Source of the DNA: Bradyrhizobium sp. ORS 278
GTDB taxonomy: Bacteria; Pseudomonadota; Alphaproteobacteria; Rhizobiales; Xanthobacteraceae
Direction: 5' to 3'
NCBI RefSeq assembly: GCF_000026145.1
Contig: NC_009445.1
Location: forward strand, 2,480,001 to 2,544,000
Length of the DNA: 64,000 bases
The notes beneath the pieces are model-generated. The model saw only the letters and a program-made list of their open reading frames with translations. It was not told the DNA's origin and did not search any database. Shown here piece by piece: positions 7,750 to 17,580 of this stretch (within the stretch, counting starts at the first letter, position 1; every line of letters starts with the position of its first letter). The translations under genes and the position numbers were made by a program.

Positions 7750-7877
7750 CTGTCGTCCCTGCGAACGCAGGGACCCATACCGCCGACGGCTGATTGTTGG
7801 AAAAGATTCGGAGTCGCCGTTCGCGCGCAACAATCACGGCCGGTGGTTATGGGTCCCTGCGTTCGCAGGGACGACAG
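7750..7877. repeat. Palindromic repeat family C, copy 1
   Basis: CTGTCGTCCCTGCGAACGCA at the left is matched by its reverse complement at the right end. Each arm is itself a small hairpin (CCCTGCGAACGCAGGG). It sits 57 nt upstream of the LysR start and fills most of the gap, together with family A. Relatives are at 30146-30303 and 54475-54578. Confidence 0.85.
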
Positions 7878-7934
7878 CTGGGGGTGGGGCTGGCAGCGGG
7901 GCAGTCTTACGCTGGATGGCCGGGGCGTTCGTCC

Positions 7935-8834
7935 ATGAACCTCAAGCAGCTCGAATATTTCGTGCAGGTGGCCGAGCTCGGCTCGTTCAGCAAGGCGGCA
8001 AGCGTGCTCGACGTCGCCCAGCCGGCGCTGTCGCGGCAGGTCCGGGCGCTGGAATCGGAGTTGAAGCAGCAGCTGTTCGCGCGCAATGGCCGCGGCGTCG
8101 AGCTCACCGAGGCCGGCAAGCGGCTGCTCGACCACAGCGTCGGCGTGCTGCAACTGGTGGCCCATGCGCGCGAGGATCTCGGCGCCAGCCGTGACGCGCC
8201 GGTCGGCCGCGTCACCATCGGCCTGCCGCCGAGCATCGCGCGGCAGTTGACACTGCCGCTGATCGATCGCTTCCGGAAGGAGTATCCGGCAGCGCGGCTC
8301 GCCGTCGTCGAGGGCCTGTCGACGCATGTGGTGGAGTGGGTCACCACGGGACGCATCGATGTCGGCATGGTCTACAATCCCGAGGCCCAGGCCGGCATCG
8401 AGATCACGCCGGTGCTGCAGGAGCCGCTGGCGCTGGTCAGCCACGCGCCGAAGGGCAAGCGCCGCGTCACCGCGCCGCTGCCGATGACCGAGCTGTCGCG
8501 CTACAGCCTGATCATGCCGGAGCGCGTGCACGCGATGCGGCGGCTGCTGGAGACGCAGGCGGCGCTGGCCGGCATCAGGCTCGACATCGCCTGGGAGGTG
8601 TCGAGCGTGCCCTCGATCATCGATCTGGTCTGCGCCGGCTACGGCCACGCCGTGCTGACCCCGAGCGGCGTCGCAGCGTCCGGCCGCGCCAGCGAGTTGA
8701 CGATCCGGCCGCTGACCGAACCGGCCCCGACCAGCGTGCTGTGCTTCGTGACGTCAGCGCACAAGCGGCCGACGCCACTGGCGCAGCAGACGATCAAGCT
8801 GGCGACGGCGCTGATCAGGAAACTGCCGCGCTAG
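7935..8834 (+). CDS. LysR-family transcriptional regulator
   Basis: The 299-residue protein has the LysR helix-turn-helix at residues 1-60 (MNLKQLEYFVQVAELGSFSK, then LDVAQPALSRQVRALE) and a LysR substrate-binding domain from about residue 90. The effector domain carries VTIGLPPSIAR and a DVGMVYNP strand, in the Nac/Cbl-like branch. It precedes the aromatic-acid transporter and lig genes on the same strand with a 273-nt gap, so control of that operon is likely but inferred. ATG at 7935 is chosen because it gives the canonical LysR N-terminus; the open frame upstream reads into the palindromic repeat. Confidence 0.88.
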   Translation: MNLKQLEYFVQVAELGSFSKAASVLDVAQPALSRQVRALESELKQQLFARNGRGVELTEAGKRLLDHSVGVLQLVAHAREDLGASRDAPVGRVTIGLPPSIARQLTLPLIDRFRKEYPAARLAVVEGLSTHVVEWVTTGRIDVGMVYNPEAQAGIEITPVLQEPLALVSHAPKGKRRVTAPLPMTELSRYSLIMPERVHAMRRLLETQAALAGIRLDIAWEVSSVPSIIDLVCAGYGHAVLTPSGVAASGRASELTIRPLTEPAPTSVLCFVTSAHKRPTPLAQQTIKLATALIRKLPR

Positions 8835-8925
8835 CGAGCGGGGCGAGGTGCACCGAACAAGCCGCACGAGGCTACGTTCCACGTCTTCCAGACCCATTCT
8901 AAATTCAGCATGGCTCATCTGATCT

Positions 8926-8945
8926 CTTATGCCGTTTCGGAATAG
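8926..8945. promoter_or_regulatory. Candidate LysR box upstream of the lig operon
   Basis: CTTATGCCG and CGGAATAG flank a TTT centre as an imperfect dyad containing a T-N11-A pattern. It lies between the LysR gene and the transporter gene, about 170 bp before the latter. The remainder of the 8835-9107 gap is GC-rich, with no other clear signal. Confidence 0.35.
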
Positions 8946-9107
8946 CTGATAGAAGCCCCCCGGCGCTGGCGCCGGCCGGCGCGCTCGGTCACATACCCGG
9001 TCAAGCTGCCGAAGCTGCAGGACCCATCCGCGCCACGAACGCGCGCCTGCGGACCTCGGTCAACGCGCCAGAACAGCACCCAAGAGCACCCAAGGGAAGC
9101 AGAAGCG

Positions 9108-10484
9108 ATGCCCACGACCGCCCGTGTCGACGTCCAGGCCTTTCTCGACGACCACCCGTTTTCCGGTTTCCAGTGGCTGATCTTCGCGCTCGGCTTCGTC
9201 ATCGTGCTGCTGGACGGCTTCGACACCGCTGCCATCGGCTTCATCGCGCCGTCGCTGCTCAAGGAGTGGGGCATCGAGAAGTCGGCGCTCGGGCCGGTGC
9301 TGAGCGCCGCGCTGTTCGGCCTGGCCGCCGGCGCGCTGTTCGCCGGTCCGGTGGCCGACCGTCTGGGCCGCAAGCTGGTGCTGGTCGGCTCGGTGCTGAT
9401 CTTCGGCGTGGCCTGTCTCGCCTCGGCGTTCGCCACCAACCTCACCGAGCTCACCGTGCTCCGCTGCGTCACCGGCGTCGGCCTCGGCGCGGCGATGCCC
9501 AACGCCGTGACCCTGCTCAGCGAGTACTCGCCGAGCCGGCTGCGCGCCACGATGACCAATCTGATGTTCTGCGGCTTCCCGCTGGGCGCGGCCTGCGGCG
9601 GCTTCCTCGCGGCCTGGATGATCCCGCAATGGGGCTGGCGCAGCGTGCTGGTGCTCGGCGGCGTCACGCCGCTGGTGCTCACGGTGTTGCTGATCGCGAT
9701 CCTGCCTGAATCCGTCCACTATTTGCTGTCGCGCGGCGCTTCGGTCGAACGCGTCCGCAAGGTGATGCGCCGGATCTCGGCCAAGGCCGCCGATGTCGGC
9801 CAGTTCGTGATGCTGGAGCCGGAGCACGCGGAGACCACCCGGCGCGTGAACGCGACCGGTATCGGCATGGTGCTGTCGCCGGTGCTGCGGATCGGCTCGC
9901 TGATGCTGTGGGTCACCTATTTCATGGGCCTGGTGATCTTCTATTCGCTGATCAACTGGATGCCGATCCTGTTCAAGGATGTCGGACTCAACCCGCAGAC
10001 CGCGACCCTGATCTCGGCGCTGTTCCCGCTCGGTGGCGTCGGCGCGGTGTTCTTCGGGTTCCTGATGGACCGCTTCAATGCCAACCGGATCGTGGCGGTC
10101 GGCTATGCGCTGACGGCGGTGACGATCTTCCTGATCGGGCAGGCGGCCGGCAACATGGGCTTCCTGGTGGTGATCGTGTTCGTCGCCGGCGTCGTCATGA
10201 ACACGGCGCAGTCGTCGCTGCCGGCGCTGGCGGCGTCGTTTTACCCGACCCAGGGCCGCGCCACCGGCGTCGCCTGGATGATGGGCATCGGCCGCTTCGG
10301 CGGTATCGCCGGCTCCTTCCTGGTCGCCGAACTGACCGCGCGGCACCTGACCTTCAGCGAGATTTTCACCGTGATCGCAGTTCCCGGCTTGATCGCGGCG
10401 CTCGCCCTTGTGGTAAAGCAGGTCGTGGGACCGGCTGGCCGCGCCAGCGGCAAGGATGCGGGCGCCCCCGTGGTCGCGCATTGA
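9108..10484 (+). CDS. Aromatic acid:H+ symporter (AAHS-type MFS)
   Basis: The 458-residue protein has about 12 membrane helices and the AAHS signatures: LDGFDTAAIGFIAPSL in helix 1, the MFS loop motif ADRLGRKLVLVGS between helices 2 and 3, and RGRATGVAWMMGIGRFGG near helix 11. PcaK-like members import 4-hydroxybenzoate, protocatechuate or related acids with protons. It is the first gene of the run leading into ligJ, 34 nt away, so protocatechuate or gallate is a likely substrate. The exact substrate cannot be read from sequence. Confidence 0.9.
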   Translation: MPTTARVDVQAFLDDHPFSGFQWLIFALGFVIVLLDGFDTAAIGFIAPSLLKEWGIEKSALGPVLSAALFGLAAGALFAGPVADRLGRKLVLVGSVLIFGVACLASAFATNLTELTVLRCVTGVGLGAAMPNAVTLLSEYSPSRLRATMTNLMFCGFPLGAACGGFLAAWMIPQWGWRSVLVLGGVTPLVLTVLLIAILPESVHYLLSRGASVERVRKVMRRISAKAADVGQFVMLEPEHAETTRRVNATGIGMVLSPVLRIGSLMLWVTYFMGLVIFYSLINWMPILFKDVGLNPQTATLISALFPLGGVGAVFFGFLMDRFNANRIVAVGYALTAVTIFLIGQAAGNMGFLVVIVFVAGVVMNTAQSSLPALAASFYPTQGRATGVAWMMGIGRFGGIAGSFLVAELTARHLTFSEIFTVIAVPGLIAALALVVKQVVGPAGRASGKDAGAPVVAH

Positions 10485-10518
10485 GCGGTTCGCAAGAAAA
10501 TTTGAGGGAGAGACTGAC

Positions 10519-11544
10519 GTGATCATCGACGTGCACGGCCATTACACGACGGCCCCGAAGGCGCTGGAAGAGTGGCGCAACCGGCAGATCGCGGGCATCA
10601 AGGATCCCTCGGTGATGCCGAAGGCCTCCGAGCTCAAGATCAGCGACGACGAGCTGCGCGAGAGCATCGAGAGCAACCAGCTCAAGAAGATGAAGGAGCG
10701 CGGCAGCGATCTCACGGTGTTCTCGCCGCGCGCCAGCTTCATGGCCCACCACATCGGCGACTTCCAGGTGTCCTCGACCTGGGCTGGGATCTGCAACGAG
10801 CTGTGCTACCGTGTCAGCCAGCTATTCCCCGACAATTTCATCGGCGTCGCCATGCTGCCGCAGTCGCCGGGCGTCGACCCCAAGACCTGCATTCCCGAAC
10901 TGGAAAAGTGTATTAAGGAGTATGGCTTCGTCGGCATCAATCTGAACCCGGATCCCTCCGGCGGCCACTGGACCTCGCCGCCGCTGTCGGACCGGCACTG
11001 GTATCCGATCTACGAGAAGATGGTCGAGCTCGACATCCCCGCGATGATCCACGTCTCGACCAGCTGCAACGCCTGCTTCCACACCACGGGCGCGCATTAT
11101 CTCAACGCCGATACGACCGCGTTCATGCAGTGCCTGACGTCGGACCTTTTCAAGGACTTCCCGACCCTGAAGTTCCTGATTCCGCATGGCGGCGGCGCGG
11201 TGCCGTATCACTGGGGTCGGTTCCGCGGCCTGGCGCAGGAGCTGAAGAAGCCGCTGTTGAAGGATCACCTGCTCAACAACATCTTCTTCGACACCTGCGT
11301 CTATCATCAGCCTGGCATCGACCTTTTGACCGGCGTGATCCCGATCGACAACATTCTGTTCGCGTCGGAGATGATCGGCGCCGTCCGCGGCATCGATCCC
11401 GAGACCGGCTTCTACTACGACGACACCAAGCGCTACATCGAGGCCGCCAAGCTGACGCCCGAGCAGCGCCACCAGATCTACGAAGGCAACGCCCGGCGCG
11501 TGTTCCCGCGTCTCGACGCCGCGTTGAAGGCCAAGGGCAAGTAA
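10519..11544 (+). CDS. ligJ: 4-oxalomesaconate hydratase
   Basis: The protein is 341 residues, the length of Sphingobium LigJ, and closely follows its pattern: [20 protein letters not shown] at the N-terminus, then [52 protein letters not shown] and [14 protein letters not shown]. It belongs to the amidohydrolase (ACMSD-like) superfamily, and metal-binding His residues are visible in HGH, H..TS and IPHGGG. It hydrates 4-oxalomesaconate to 4-carboxy-4-hydroxy-2-oxoadipate in the protocatechuate 4,5-cleavage pathway. The start is GTG at 10519 behind GAGGGAGA; upstream codons in frame do not resemble the family. ligK follows by 13 nt. Confidence 0.95.
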   Translation: MIIDVHGHYTTAPKALEEWRNRQIAGIKDPSVMPKASELKISDDELRESIESNQLKKMKERGSDLTVFSPRASFMAHHIGDFQVSSTWAGICNELCYRVSQLFPDNFIGVAMLPQSPGVDPKTCIPELEKCIKEYGFVGINLNPDPSGGHWTSPPLSDRHWYPIYEKMVELDIPAMIHVSTSCNACFHTTGAHYLNADTTAFMQCLTSDLFKDFPTLKFLIPHGGGAVPYHWGRFRGLAQELKKPLLKDHLLNNIFFDTCVYHQPGIDLLTGVIPIDNILFASEMIGAVRGIDPETGFYYDDTKRYIEAAKLTPEQRHQIYEGNARRVFPRLDAALKAKGK

Positions 11545-11557
11545 TCTAAAGCGAGCC

Positions 11558-12253
11558 ATGAGCACCCCCATGAACAATCTCGGCATCGTCAAGACCAAGA
11601 TCACCCGCGCCGACAAGGCGGCGGTGGAGAAGCTGTCCAAGTTCGGCGTCGCCACCATTCACGAGGCGATGGGCCGGGTCGGCCTGATGCAGTGCTACAT
11701 GCGTCCGATCTATCCGACGGCAAAGATGTGCGGCACTGCCGTCACCGTGCTGCTTCAGCCCGGCGACAACTGGATGCTGCATGTCGCGGCCGAGCAGATC
11801 CAGCCCGGCGACGTCGTCGTCGCGGCCTGCACGGTGGAGAACACCGACGGCTTCTTCGGCGATCTCCTGGCCACCAGTTTTCGCGCGCGCGGTGCGCAGG
11901 GTCTGGTCATCGACGGCGGCGTCCGTGACGTCGCCGATCTCACGGAGATGCAGTTCCCGGTTTTCTCGCGCGCGATCAGCGCCCGCGGCACGGTGAAGGC
12001 GACGCTCGGCTCGGTCAACATCCCGATCGTCTGCGCCGGGGCCGCGGTTAATCCTGGTGACGTGATCGTCGCCGATGTCGACGGCATCGTCGTGGTGCCG
12101 GCTGCGGTCGCGCATCAGGCGGCGGACGCCGCGGCGGCGCGCGAGGCCAACGAGGCCGACAAGCGCGAGAAGCTGGCGTCGGGCGTGCTCGGTCTCGACA
12201 TGTACAAGATGCGCGAGCCGCTGGCGAAGGCCGGGCTCAAATATATCGATTGA
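11558..12253 (+). CDS. ligK: 4-carboxy-4-hydroxy-2-oxoadipate aldolase / oxaloacetate decarboxylase
   Basis: This 231-residue class II aldolase of the RraA-like (HMG/CHA aldolase) fold splits 4-carboxy-4-hydroxy-2-oxoadipate to pyruvate and oxaloacetate. Family marks are [11 protein letters not shown] near the N-terminus, the phosphate/oxyanion loop [24 protein letters not shown] split over residues 105-128 (with the metal-linked RD pair), and [18 protein letters not shown] at 11558 is taken; ATG at 11570 is an alternative giving a product four residues shorter. It sits in the same position as in Sphingobium and Comamonas clusters and ends the ring-cleavage route. Confidence 0.93.
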   Translation: MSTPMNNLGIVKTKITRADKAAVEKLSKFGVATIHEAMGRVGLMQCYMRPIYPTAKMCGTAVTVLLQPGDNWMLHVAAEQIQPGDVVVAACTVENTDGFFGDLLATSFRARGAQGLVIDGGVRDVADLTEMQFPVFSRAISARGTVKATLGSVNIPIVCAGAAVNPGDVIVADVDGIVVVPAAVAHQAADAAAAREANEADKREKLASGVLGLDMYKMREPLAKAGLKYID

Positions 12254-12256
12254 GCG

Positions 12257-13180
12257 ATGACGGCGGCGTCCAACCAGTGGCATGTCGGGCTGATCGGCTA
12301 CGGCGAGGTCGGCAAGATCCTCGCCGAGGATCTGCGCAAGGACGGCGTTGATGTCTCGGCCTATGATGTGAAGCTCGCTGACATCAGGGGCGACGCGATG
12401 CGCGCGCATGCCGACAGCATCGGCGTGACGCTGGCCGCGTCGCATGCGGAGCTGGCGGCGCAGGCCGACTTCATCGTGTCGGCGGTCACGGCGAGCCAGG
12501 ACGTGGCGGTGGCGGAGGCCTGCGCTGCGGCGATCAAGCCGGGCGCCTGGTTCCTCGACTTCAACTCGGCTTCGCCCGGCGCCAAGCAGCGCGCTGCCGC
12601 GCTGATCGACGGCGCCGGCGGGCGCTATGTCGAGGGCGCGGTCATGACCTCGGTGCCGCCGTATCGCATCAAGGTGCCGCTGCTGCTCGGCGGCGCCGGG
12701 GCGCGCGAGCTGGCGCCGCTGCTCAACGATCTCGGCTTTGCCGCAAAGCCTGCCAGCGACAAGCTCGGCGTAGCCTCCGCGACAAAGATGTGCCGCAGCA
12801 TCATGATCAAGGGCCTCGAGGCGATGGTGATCGAGAGCTTCACCACCGCGCGCGCCTATGGCGTGGAAGATGCCGTGCTGGCCTCGCTGAAGGAGACCTT
12901 CCCCGGCATCGACTGGGAGAAGCAGGGCGCCTATTTCTTCCAGCGCGTGATCGAGCATGGCCGCCGCCGCGCCGAGGAGGTGAGGGAGGTCGCCGAGACC
13001 GTGCGCGATATCGGCCTGACGCCGTGGTCGGCTGAGGGCACCGCCGAGCGCCAGGCCTGGGTCGCCGATCTCGCCGACGACGGCTTGTTCGGCACCCGCG
13101 GCACCAAGGACTTCGCGCGCTGCCCGGACTGGCGCACCGAGGCCGATCGCATTCTCAACAAGATCAGATCCAAGGAGTAG
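12257..13180 (+). CDS. NAD(P)-dependent beta-hydroxyacid dehydrogenase-like protein (DUF1932 C-terminus)
   Basis: The 307-residue protein has an N-terminal Rossmann fold (VGLIGYGEVGKILAEDL, with GxGxxG as GYGEVG), a DFIVSAVTAS phrase, DFNSASPGAKQ substrate-loop residues and a helical C-terminal domain with KMCRSIMIKGLEAM (candidate catalytic Lys) of the DUF1932 type. It lies between ligK and ligI with 3-nt and 8-nt gaps, so it is clearly part of the operon. In Sphingobium the ligK-ligI interval holds ligU, a PrpF-family tautomerase, to which this protein is unrelated. Its reaction in the pathway is unknown; oxidation or reduction of a hydroxy/oxo acid intermediate is the conservative reading. 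Confidence 0.8.
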   Translation: MTAASNQWHVGLIGYGEVGKILAEDLRKDGVDVSAYDVKLADIRGDAMRAHADSIGVTLAASHAELAAQADFIVSAVTASQDVAVAEACAAAIKPGAWFLDFNSASPGAKQRAAALIDGAGGRYVEGAVMTSVPPYRIKVPLLLGGAGARELAPLLNDLGFAAKPASDKLGVASATKMCRSIMIKGLEAMVIESFTTARAYGVEDAVLASLKETFPGIDWEKQGAYFFQRVIEHGRRRAEEVREVAETVRDIGLTPWSAEGTAERQAWVADLADDGLFGTRGTKDFARCPDWRTEADRILNKIRSKE

Positions 13181-13188
13181 GGAACCTC

Positions 13189-14103
13189 ATGGAGTTCCAG
13201 AAGACCCCGGGATGGCTCGACTGGTACGACGGCCCGTCGAAGCCGCGCTTCAAGGTGCCGGCCGGCAGCGTCGATGCGCATTGCCACGTGTTCGGCCCCG
13301 GCGCCGAATTCCCCTATGCGCCCGAGCGGAAGTACACGCCCTGCGACGCCTCCAAGCACCAGCTCTACGCGCTGCGCGACCATCTCGGCTTCGCCCGCAA
13401 CGTCGTCGTGCAGGCGACCTGTCACGGCGCCGACAATCGCGCGATGGTCGATGCGCTCGTGCATTCCAACGGCAAGGCCCGCGGCGTCGCGACCGTCAAG
13501 CGCAGCGTCACCGATGATGAGCTGAAGGCGATGCACGACGCCGGCGTGCGCGGCGTCCGCTTCAACTTCGTCAAGCGCCTGGTCGACTTCACGCCGAAGG
13601 ACGAACTGGTCGAGATCGCCAACCGCATCAACAAGCTCGGCTGGCATGTCGTGATCTACTTCGAGGCCGTCGACCTGCCGGAGCTGTGGGACTTCTTCAC
13701 CTCGCTGCCGACCACCGTCGTCGTCGACCATATGGGCCGGCCCGACGTGACCAAGCCGGTCGATGGCCCGGAGTTCGAGCTCTTCGTGAAGTTCATGCGC
13801 GAGCACTCCAACGTCTGGTCCAAGGTGAGCTGCCCCGAGCGTCTTTCCGTCAAGGGACCGCCGGCGCTGAACGGCGAGCCAAACGCCTATCGCGACGTGG
13901 TGCCGTTCGCGAAGCGCATCGTCGAGACCTTCCCGGATCGCGTGCTGTGGGGCACCGACTGGCCGCATCCGAACCTGAAGGACCACATGCCCGATGACGG
14001 CCTGCTGGTCGATTTCATTCCCCATATCGCCGTCACCGAGGAACTGCAGAAGAAGCTCCTGGTCGACAATCCGATGCGGCTGTACTGGCCCGCAGAATCC
14101 TGA
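13189..14103 (+). CDS. ligI: 2-pyrone-4,6-dicarboxylate lactonase
   Basis: The 304-residue amidohydrolase-superfamily protein hydrolyses 2-pyrone-4,6-dicarboxylate to 4-oxalomesaconate/its enol. Characteristic segments are SVDAHCHVFGPGAEFPYAPE, VVVQATCHGADNRAMVDAL, GVRGVRFNFVKRLVD, VVVDHMGRPDV and the strand-8 aspartate in VLWGTDWPHPN. These match LigI, a metal-independent branch of the superfamily. Start is ATG after an AGGGAACCTC region. It is 12 nt ahead of ligA. Confidence 0.94.
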   Translation: MEFQKTPGWLDWYDGPSKPRFKVPAGSVDAHCHVFGPGAEFPYAPERKYTPCDASKHQLYALRDHLGFARNVVVQATCHGADNRAMVDALVHSNGKARGVATVKRSVTDDELKAMHDAGVRGVRFNFVKRLVDFTPKDELVEIANRINKLGWHVVIYFEAVDLPELWDFFTSLPTTVVVDHMGRPDVTKPVDGPEFELFVKFMREHSNVWSKVSCPERLSVKGPPALNGEPNAYRDVVPFAKRIVETFPDRVLWGTDWPHPNLKDHMPDDGLLVDFIPHIAVTEELQKKLLVDNPMRLYWPAES

Positions 14104-14115
14104 AGGAGGCAAGCG

Positions 14116-14505
14116 ATGTCGCTCGACAAACCCTATACCGACGTTCCCGGCACGACCATCTTCGACGCCGACATGTCGCGGATGGGCTATCACCTCAACC
14201 AGTTCTGCATGTCGCTCATGAAGGCCGAGAACCGCGCGCGCTTCAAGGCCAATGAGCGCGCCTATCTCGACGAATGGCCGATGAGCGAGGAGCAGAAGCA
14301 GGCGGTTCTCGACCGCGACCTCAACCGCTGCATTGCGCTCGGCGGCAACATCTACTTTCTCGCCAAGATCGGTGCGACCGACGGCAAGAGCTTTCAGCAG
14401 ATGGCCGGCAGCATGACCGGCATGACCGAAGAGCAATATCGCGAGATGATGATCAAGGGCGGCCGCTCGCCCGAGGGCAACCGCTACACCGGGGAGAAGA
14501 AGTAA
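14116..14505 (+). CDS. ligA: Protocatechuate 4,5-dioxygenase alpha subunit
   Basis: The 129-residue small subunit starts with the family phrase YTDVPGTTIFDADMSRMGYHLNQFC (residues 5-29), then NRARFKANERAYLDEW and an ALGGNIYFLAKIGATDG core. In LigAB this helical subunit caps the active site of the beta subunit. The stop codon abuts the ligB ATG with no gap, indicating translational coupling. It is distinct in sequence from the second alpha subunit at 53215-53568. Confidence 0.94.
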   Translation: MSLDKPYTDVPGTTIFDADMSRMGYHLNQFCMSLMKAENRARFKANERAYLDEWPMSEEQKQAVLDRDLNRCIALGGNIYFLAKIGATDGKSFQQMAGSMTGMTEEQYREMMIKGGRSPEGNRYTGEKK

Positions 14506-15369
<864 letters not shown>

Positions 15370-16329
15370 ATGGCCAACACGATCAAGGTCGCGCTCGCCG
15401 GCGCCGGCGCCTTCGGCATCAAGCATCTCGACGGCATCAAGAACATCGACGGCGTCGAGGTCGTGTCGCTGGTCGGCCGCCGCTTCGACCAGACCAAGGA
15501 AGTCGCCGACAAATACGGCATCAAGCACGTCTCGACGGAGCTTGCCGACAGCCTCAAGCTGCCGGAGGTCGACGCCGTCATTCTTTGCACCCCGACGCAG
15601 ATGCACGCGGCGCAGGCGATCGACTGCCTCAAGGCTGGCAAGCATGTGCAGGTCGAGATCCCGCTGGCGGACTCGCTGAAGGACGCGCAGCAGGTCGTCG
15701 AATTGCAGAAGGAGACCAGGCTGGTCGCGATGTGCGGTCATACGCGGCGCTTCAATCCCAGCCACCAGTTCGTGCACAAGAAGATCAAGGCTGGCGAGTT
15801 CCACATCCAGCAGATGGATGTGCAGACCTACTTCTTCCGCCGCACCAACATGAACGCTCTGGGCCAGCCGCGCAGCTGGACCGACCACCTGCTGTGGCAC
15901 CATGCCGCCCACACCGTCGACCTATTCGCCTATCAGGCGGGCTCGCCGATCGTGAAGGCCAATGCGATCCAGGGCCCGATCCACCCGACGCTCGGCATCG
16001 CCATGGACATGTCGATCCAGCTCAAGGCGGCCAATGGCGCGATCTGCACCTTGTCGCTGTCGTTCAACAATGACGGCCCGCTCGGCACCTTCTTCCGCTA
16101 CATCGGCGACACCGGCACCTACATCGCCCGCTACGACGATCTGGTGAACGGCAAGGAAGAGAAGATCGACGTCTCCAAGGTCGACGTCTCCATGAACGGC
16201 ATCGAGCTGCAGGACCGCGAGTTCTTCGCCGCGATCCGCGAGGGCCGCGAGCCGAATGCGTCCGTCGCCCAGGTGCTGCCCTGCTACCAGGTGCTGCACG
16301 ACCTCGACGAGCAGCTCGCCAAGGGTTGA
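15370..16329 (+). CDS. ligC: 4-carboxy-2-hydroxymuconate-6-semialdehyde dehydrogenase
   Basis: The 319-residue Gfo/Idh/MocA-type NAD(P) oxidoreductase oxidises the ring-cleavage hemiacetal to 2-pyrone-4,6-dicarboxylate. The nucleotide-binding start is VALAGAGAFGIKHLDGIKNI, followed by ILCTPTQMHA and the EIPLADS loop in the position of the EKP motif. MCGHTRRFNPSHQFV and QTYFFRRTNMN follow LigC proteins closely. Its ATG directly follows the ligB stop. It is the last gene of the operon, before a hairpin. Confidence 0.93.
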   Translation: MANTIKVALAGAGAFGIKHLDGIKNIDGVEVVSLVGRRFDQTKEVADKYGIKHVSTELADSLKLPEVDAVILCTPTQMHAAQAIDCLKAGKHVQVEIPLADSLKDAQQVVELQKETRLVAMCGHTRRFNPSHQFVHKKIKAGEFHIQQMDVQTYFFRRTNMNALGQPRSWTDHLLWHHAAHTVDLFAYQAGSPIVKANAIQGPIHPTLGIAMDMSIQLKAANGAICTLSLSFNNDGPLGTFFRYIGDTGTYIARYDDLVNGKEEKIDVSKVDVSMNGIELQDREFFAAIREGREPNASVAQVLPCYQVLHDLDEQLAKG

Positions 16330-16335
16330 TATCAA

Positions 16336-16368
16336 CTCCTCCTCGCGCGCGGTGTGCGCGGGGAGGAC
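16336..16368. terminator. Hairpin between converging ligC and binding-protein genes
   Basis: CTCCTCGCGCGC and GCGCGGGGAG face each other around a short GGTGT loop just after the ligC stop. The downstream T-run is poor, so factor-independent termination is possible but weak. Both converging operons end here. Confidence 0.45.
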
Positions 16369-16400
16369 TTCTGCGGGCCGAAAGCCGGGCTGCGCCGATG

Positions 16401-17555
16401 TTACGGCGCCTTGGACGGCTTCAGCTTCGGCAAGGTCGCCACGATCTTCTGCTTGCCGTCGACGATCTCCGCCAGGAAGCTCTCGCGGTCGATGTCGCCG
16501 TTCTGATCCCAGCTCGCTTCCATCAGCATGCCCGGCGCCTTGTCGGGCGTCAGCGTCAGGCCCTTCATGGTCGTGCCGAAGGCGTGGCCGTCGAACTTGC
16601 CGATGATCTCGGTCACGTATTTGACGAGATAGACCGCGGTATAGCCCTTGATGCCGTTGTGATCCGGCCAATAGCGATAGCGATCGCTGAACTTCTTCGC
16701 AAATGCCTGAATGGCCGGAACGGGCGCATCCGCGCTCAGGCCGACGTGGCCGCGTACGCCATTGGCGGCGGGGCCCGCGAGCTCGACGACCTTCTGGCTC
16801 AGGAGCGTGGTCTCGCCGAACAGCGGAACCGTCAATCCCTGACGCTTGGCCTCGATCAGGAAGCGCGCGCTCTCCTCCTCGTTGGTGTAGACGAAGACGG
16901 CATCGGCCTTGACGTTCTTCAGCTTGATGACGTCGGAGCCGAAATCGACCTGGCCCTGCTCGGTTGAGAGGTCGGACGCGATCTCGATGCCGCGGACCTT
17001 CATCTCCTTGACGAAGCTGTCGCGGCCGCCCTTGCCGAAATCGTTGTTGACCCAGACGACCGCGACCGACTTCACCTTGAGCTGGTCGTGCAGATAGTTG
17101 GCGATCTTCGGCATGCTGAACTGCTGGCCGAAGGCGGTGCGGAAGATCCAGGGATTGCCCTGCGTGGTGATATCGGCGGCCTCGGCGCCGACGATCTGCG
17201 GCACCTCCGCCTGTTGCGTCAGCGCCATGTTGACCTTGACCGAGCCGGAATAGATCGGCCCCAGCACCACGTACGGCTCGCGATCGAGCACCTTCTGCAC
17301 CTGGGCGCGCGACACGCCCGGATTGCTCTGCGTATCCAGATGTTCGGTCACGATCTTCCGGCCGAGAATGCCGCCGGCGGCGTTGATCTCGTCGACCGCC
17401 AGCGCGACACCGTCGCGCCAATTGGTGCCCGACACCGCGCCGGGGCCGGACAGCTCGACGACGTCGGGAATGTAGACCGTGTTTTCGGCTTGCGCCGCGC
17501 CTGCCCAGAGCGTGGCGGCCAACGCCACCCCTCTCAATAATTTCAAATGCCTCAT
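16401..17555 (-). CDS. Branched-chain-type ABC transporter substrate-binding protein
   Basis: The 384-residue periplasmic protein begins with a signal peptide (MRHLKLLRGVALAATLWAGA, cleavage after AQA) and has the Peripla_BP_6/LivJ layout: VELSGPGAVSG, EINAAGGILGRKI and YVVLGPIYSG. In bradyrhizobia and Rhodopseudomonas several such proteins bind aromatic acids rather than amino acids. No permease or ATPase gene is adjacent, so it must use a distant transporter. Start ATG at 17555 is set by the signal peptide and a GGGGAGGA site. It is the last gene of an operon with a shikimate-type dehydrogenase and an amidohydrolase. Confidence 0.85.
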   Translation of the reverse strand: MRHLKLLRGVALAATLWAGAAQAENTVYIPDVVELSGPGAVSGTNWRDGVALAVDEINAAGGILGRKIVTEHLDTQSNPGVSRAQVQKVLDREPYVVLGPIYSGSVKVNMALTQQAEVPQIVGAEAADITTQGNPWIFRTAFGQQFSMPKIANYLHDQLKVKSVAVVWVNNDFGKGGRDSFVKEMKVRGIEIASDLSTEQGQVDFGSDVIKLKNVKADAVFVYTNEEESARFLIEAKRQGLTVPLFGETTLLSQKVVELAGPAANGVRGHVGLSADAPVPAIQAFAKKFSDRYRYWPDHNGIKGYTAVYLVKYVTEIIGKFDGHAFGTTMKGLTLTPDKAPGMLMEASWDQNGDIDRESFLAEIVDGKQKIVATLPKLKPSKAP

Positions 17556-17580
17556 GATGTCCTCCCCATTTCTTTTTTGC

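Noticed and set aside
16326..16335. TTGATATCAA just after ligC as an FNR/FixK box
   Set aside because: The 4-bp spacer between half-sites is missing, and the site lies at converging gene ends.
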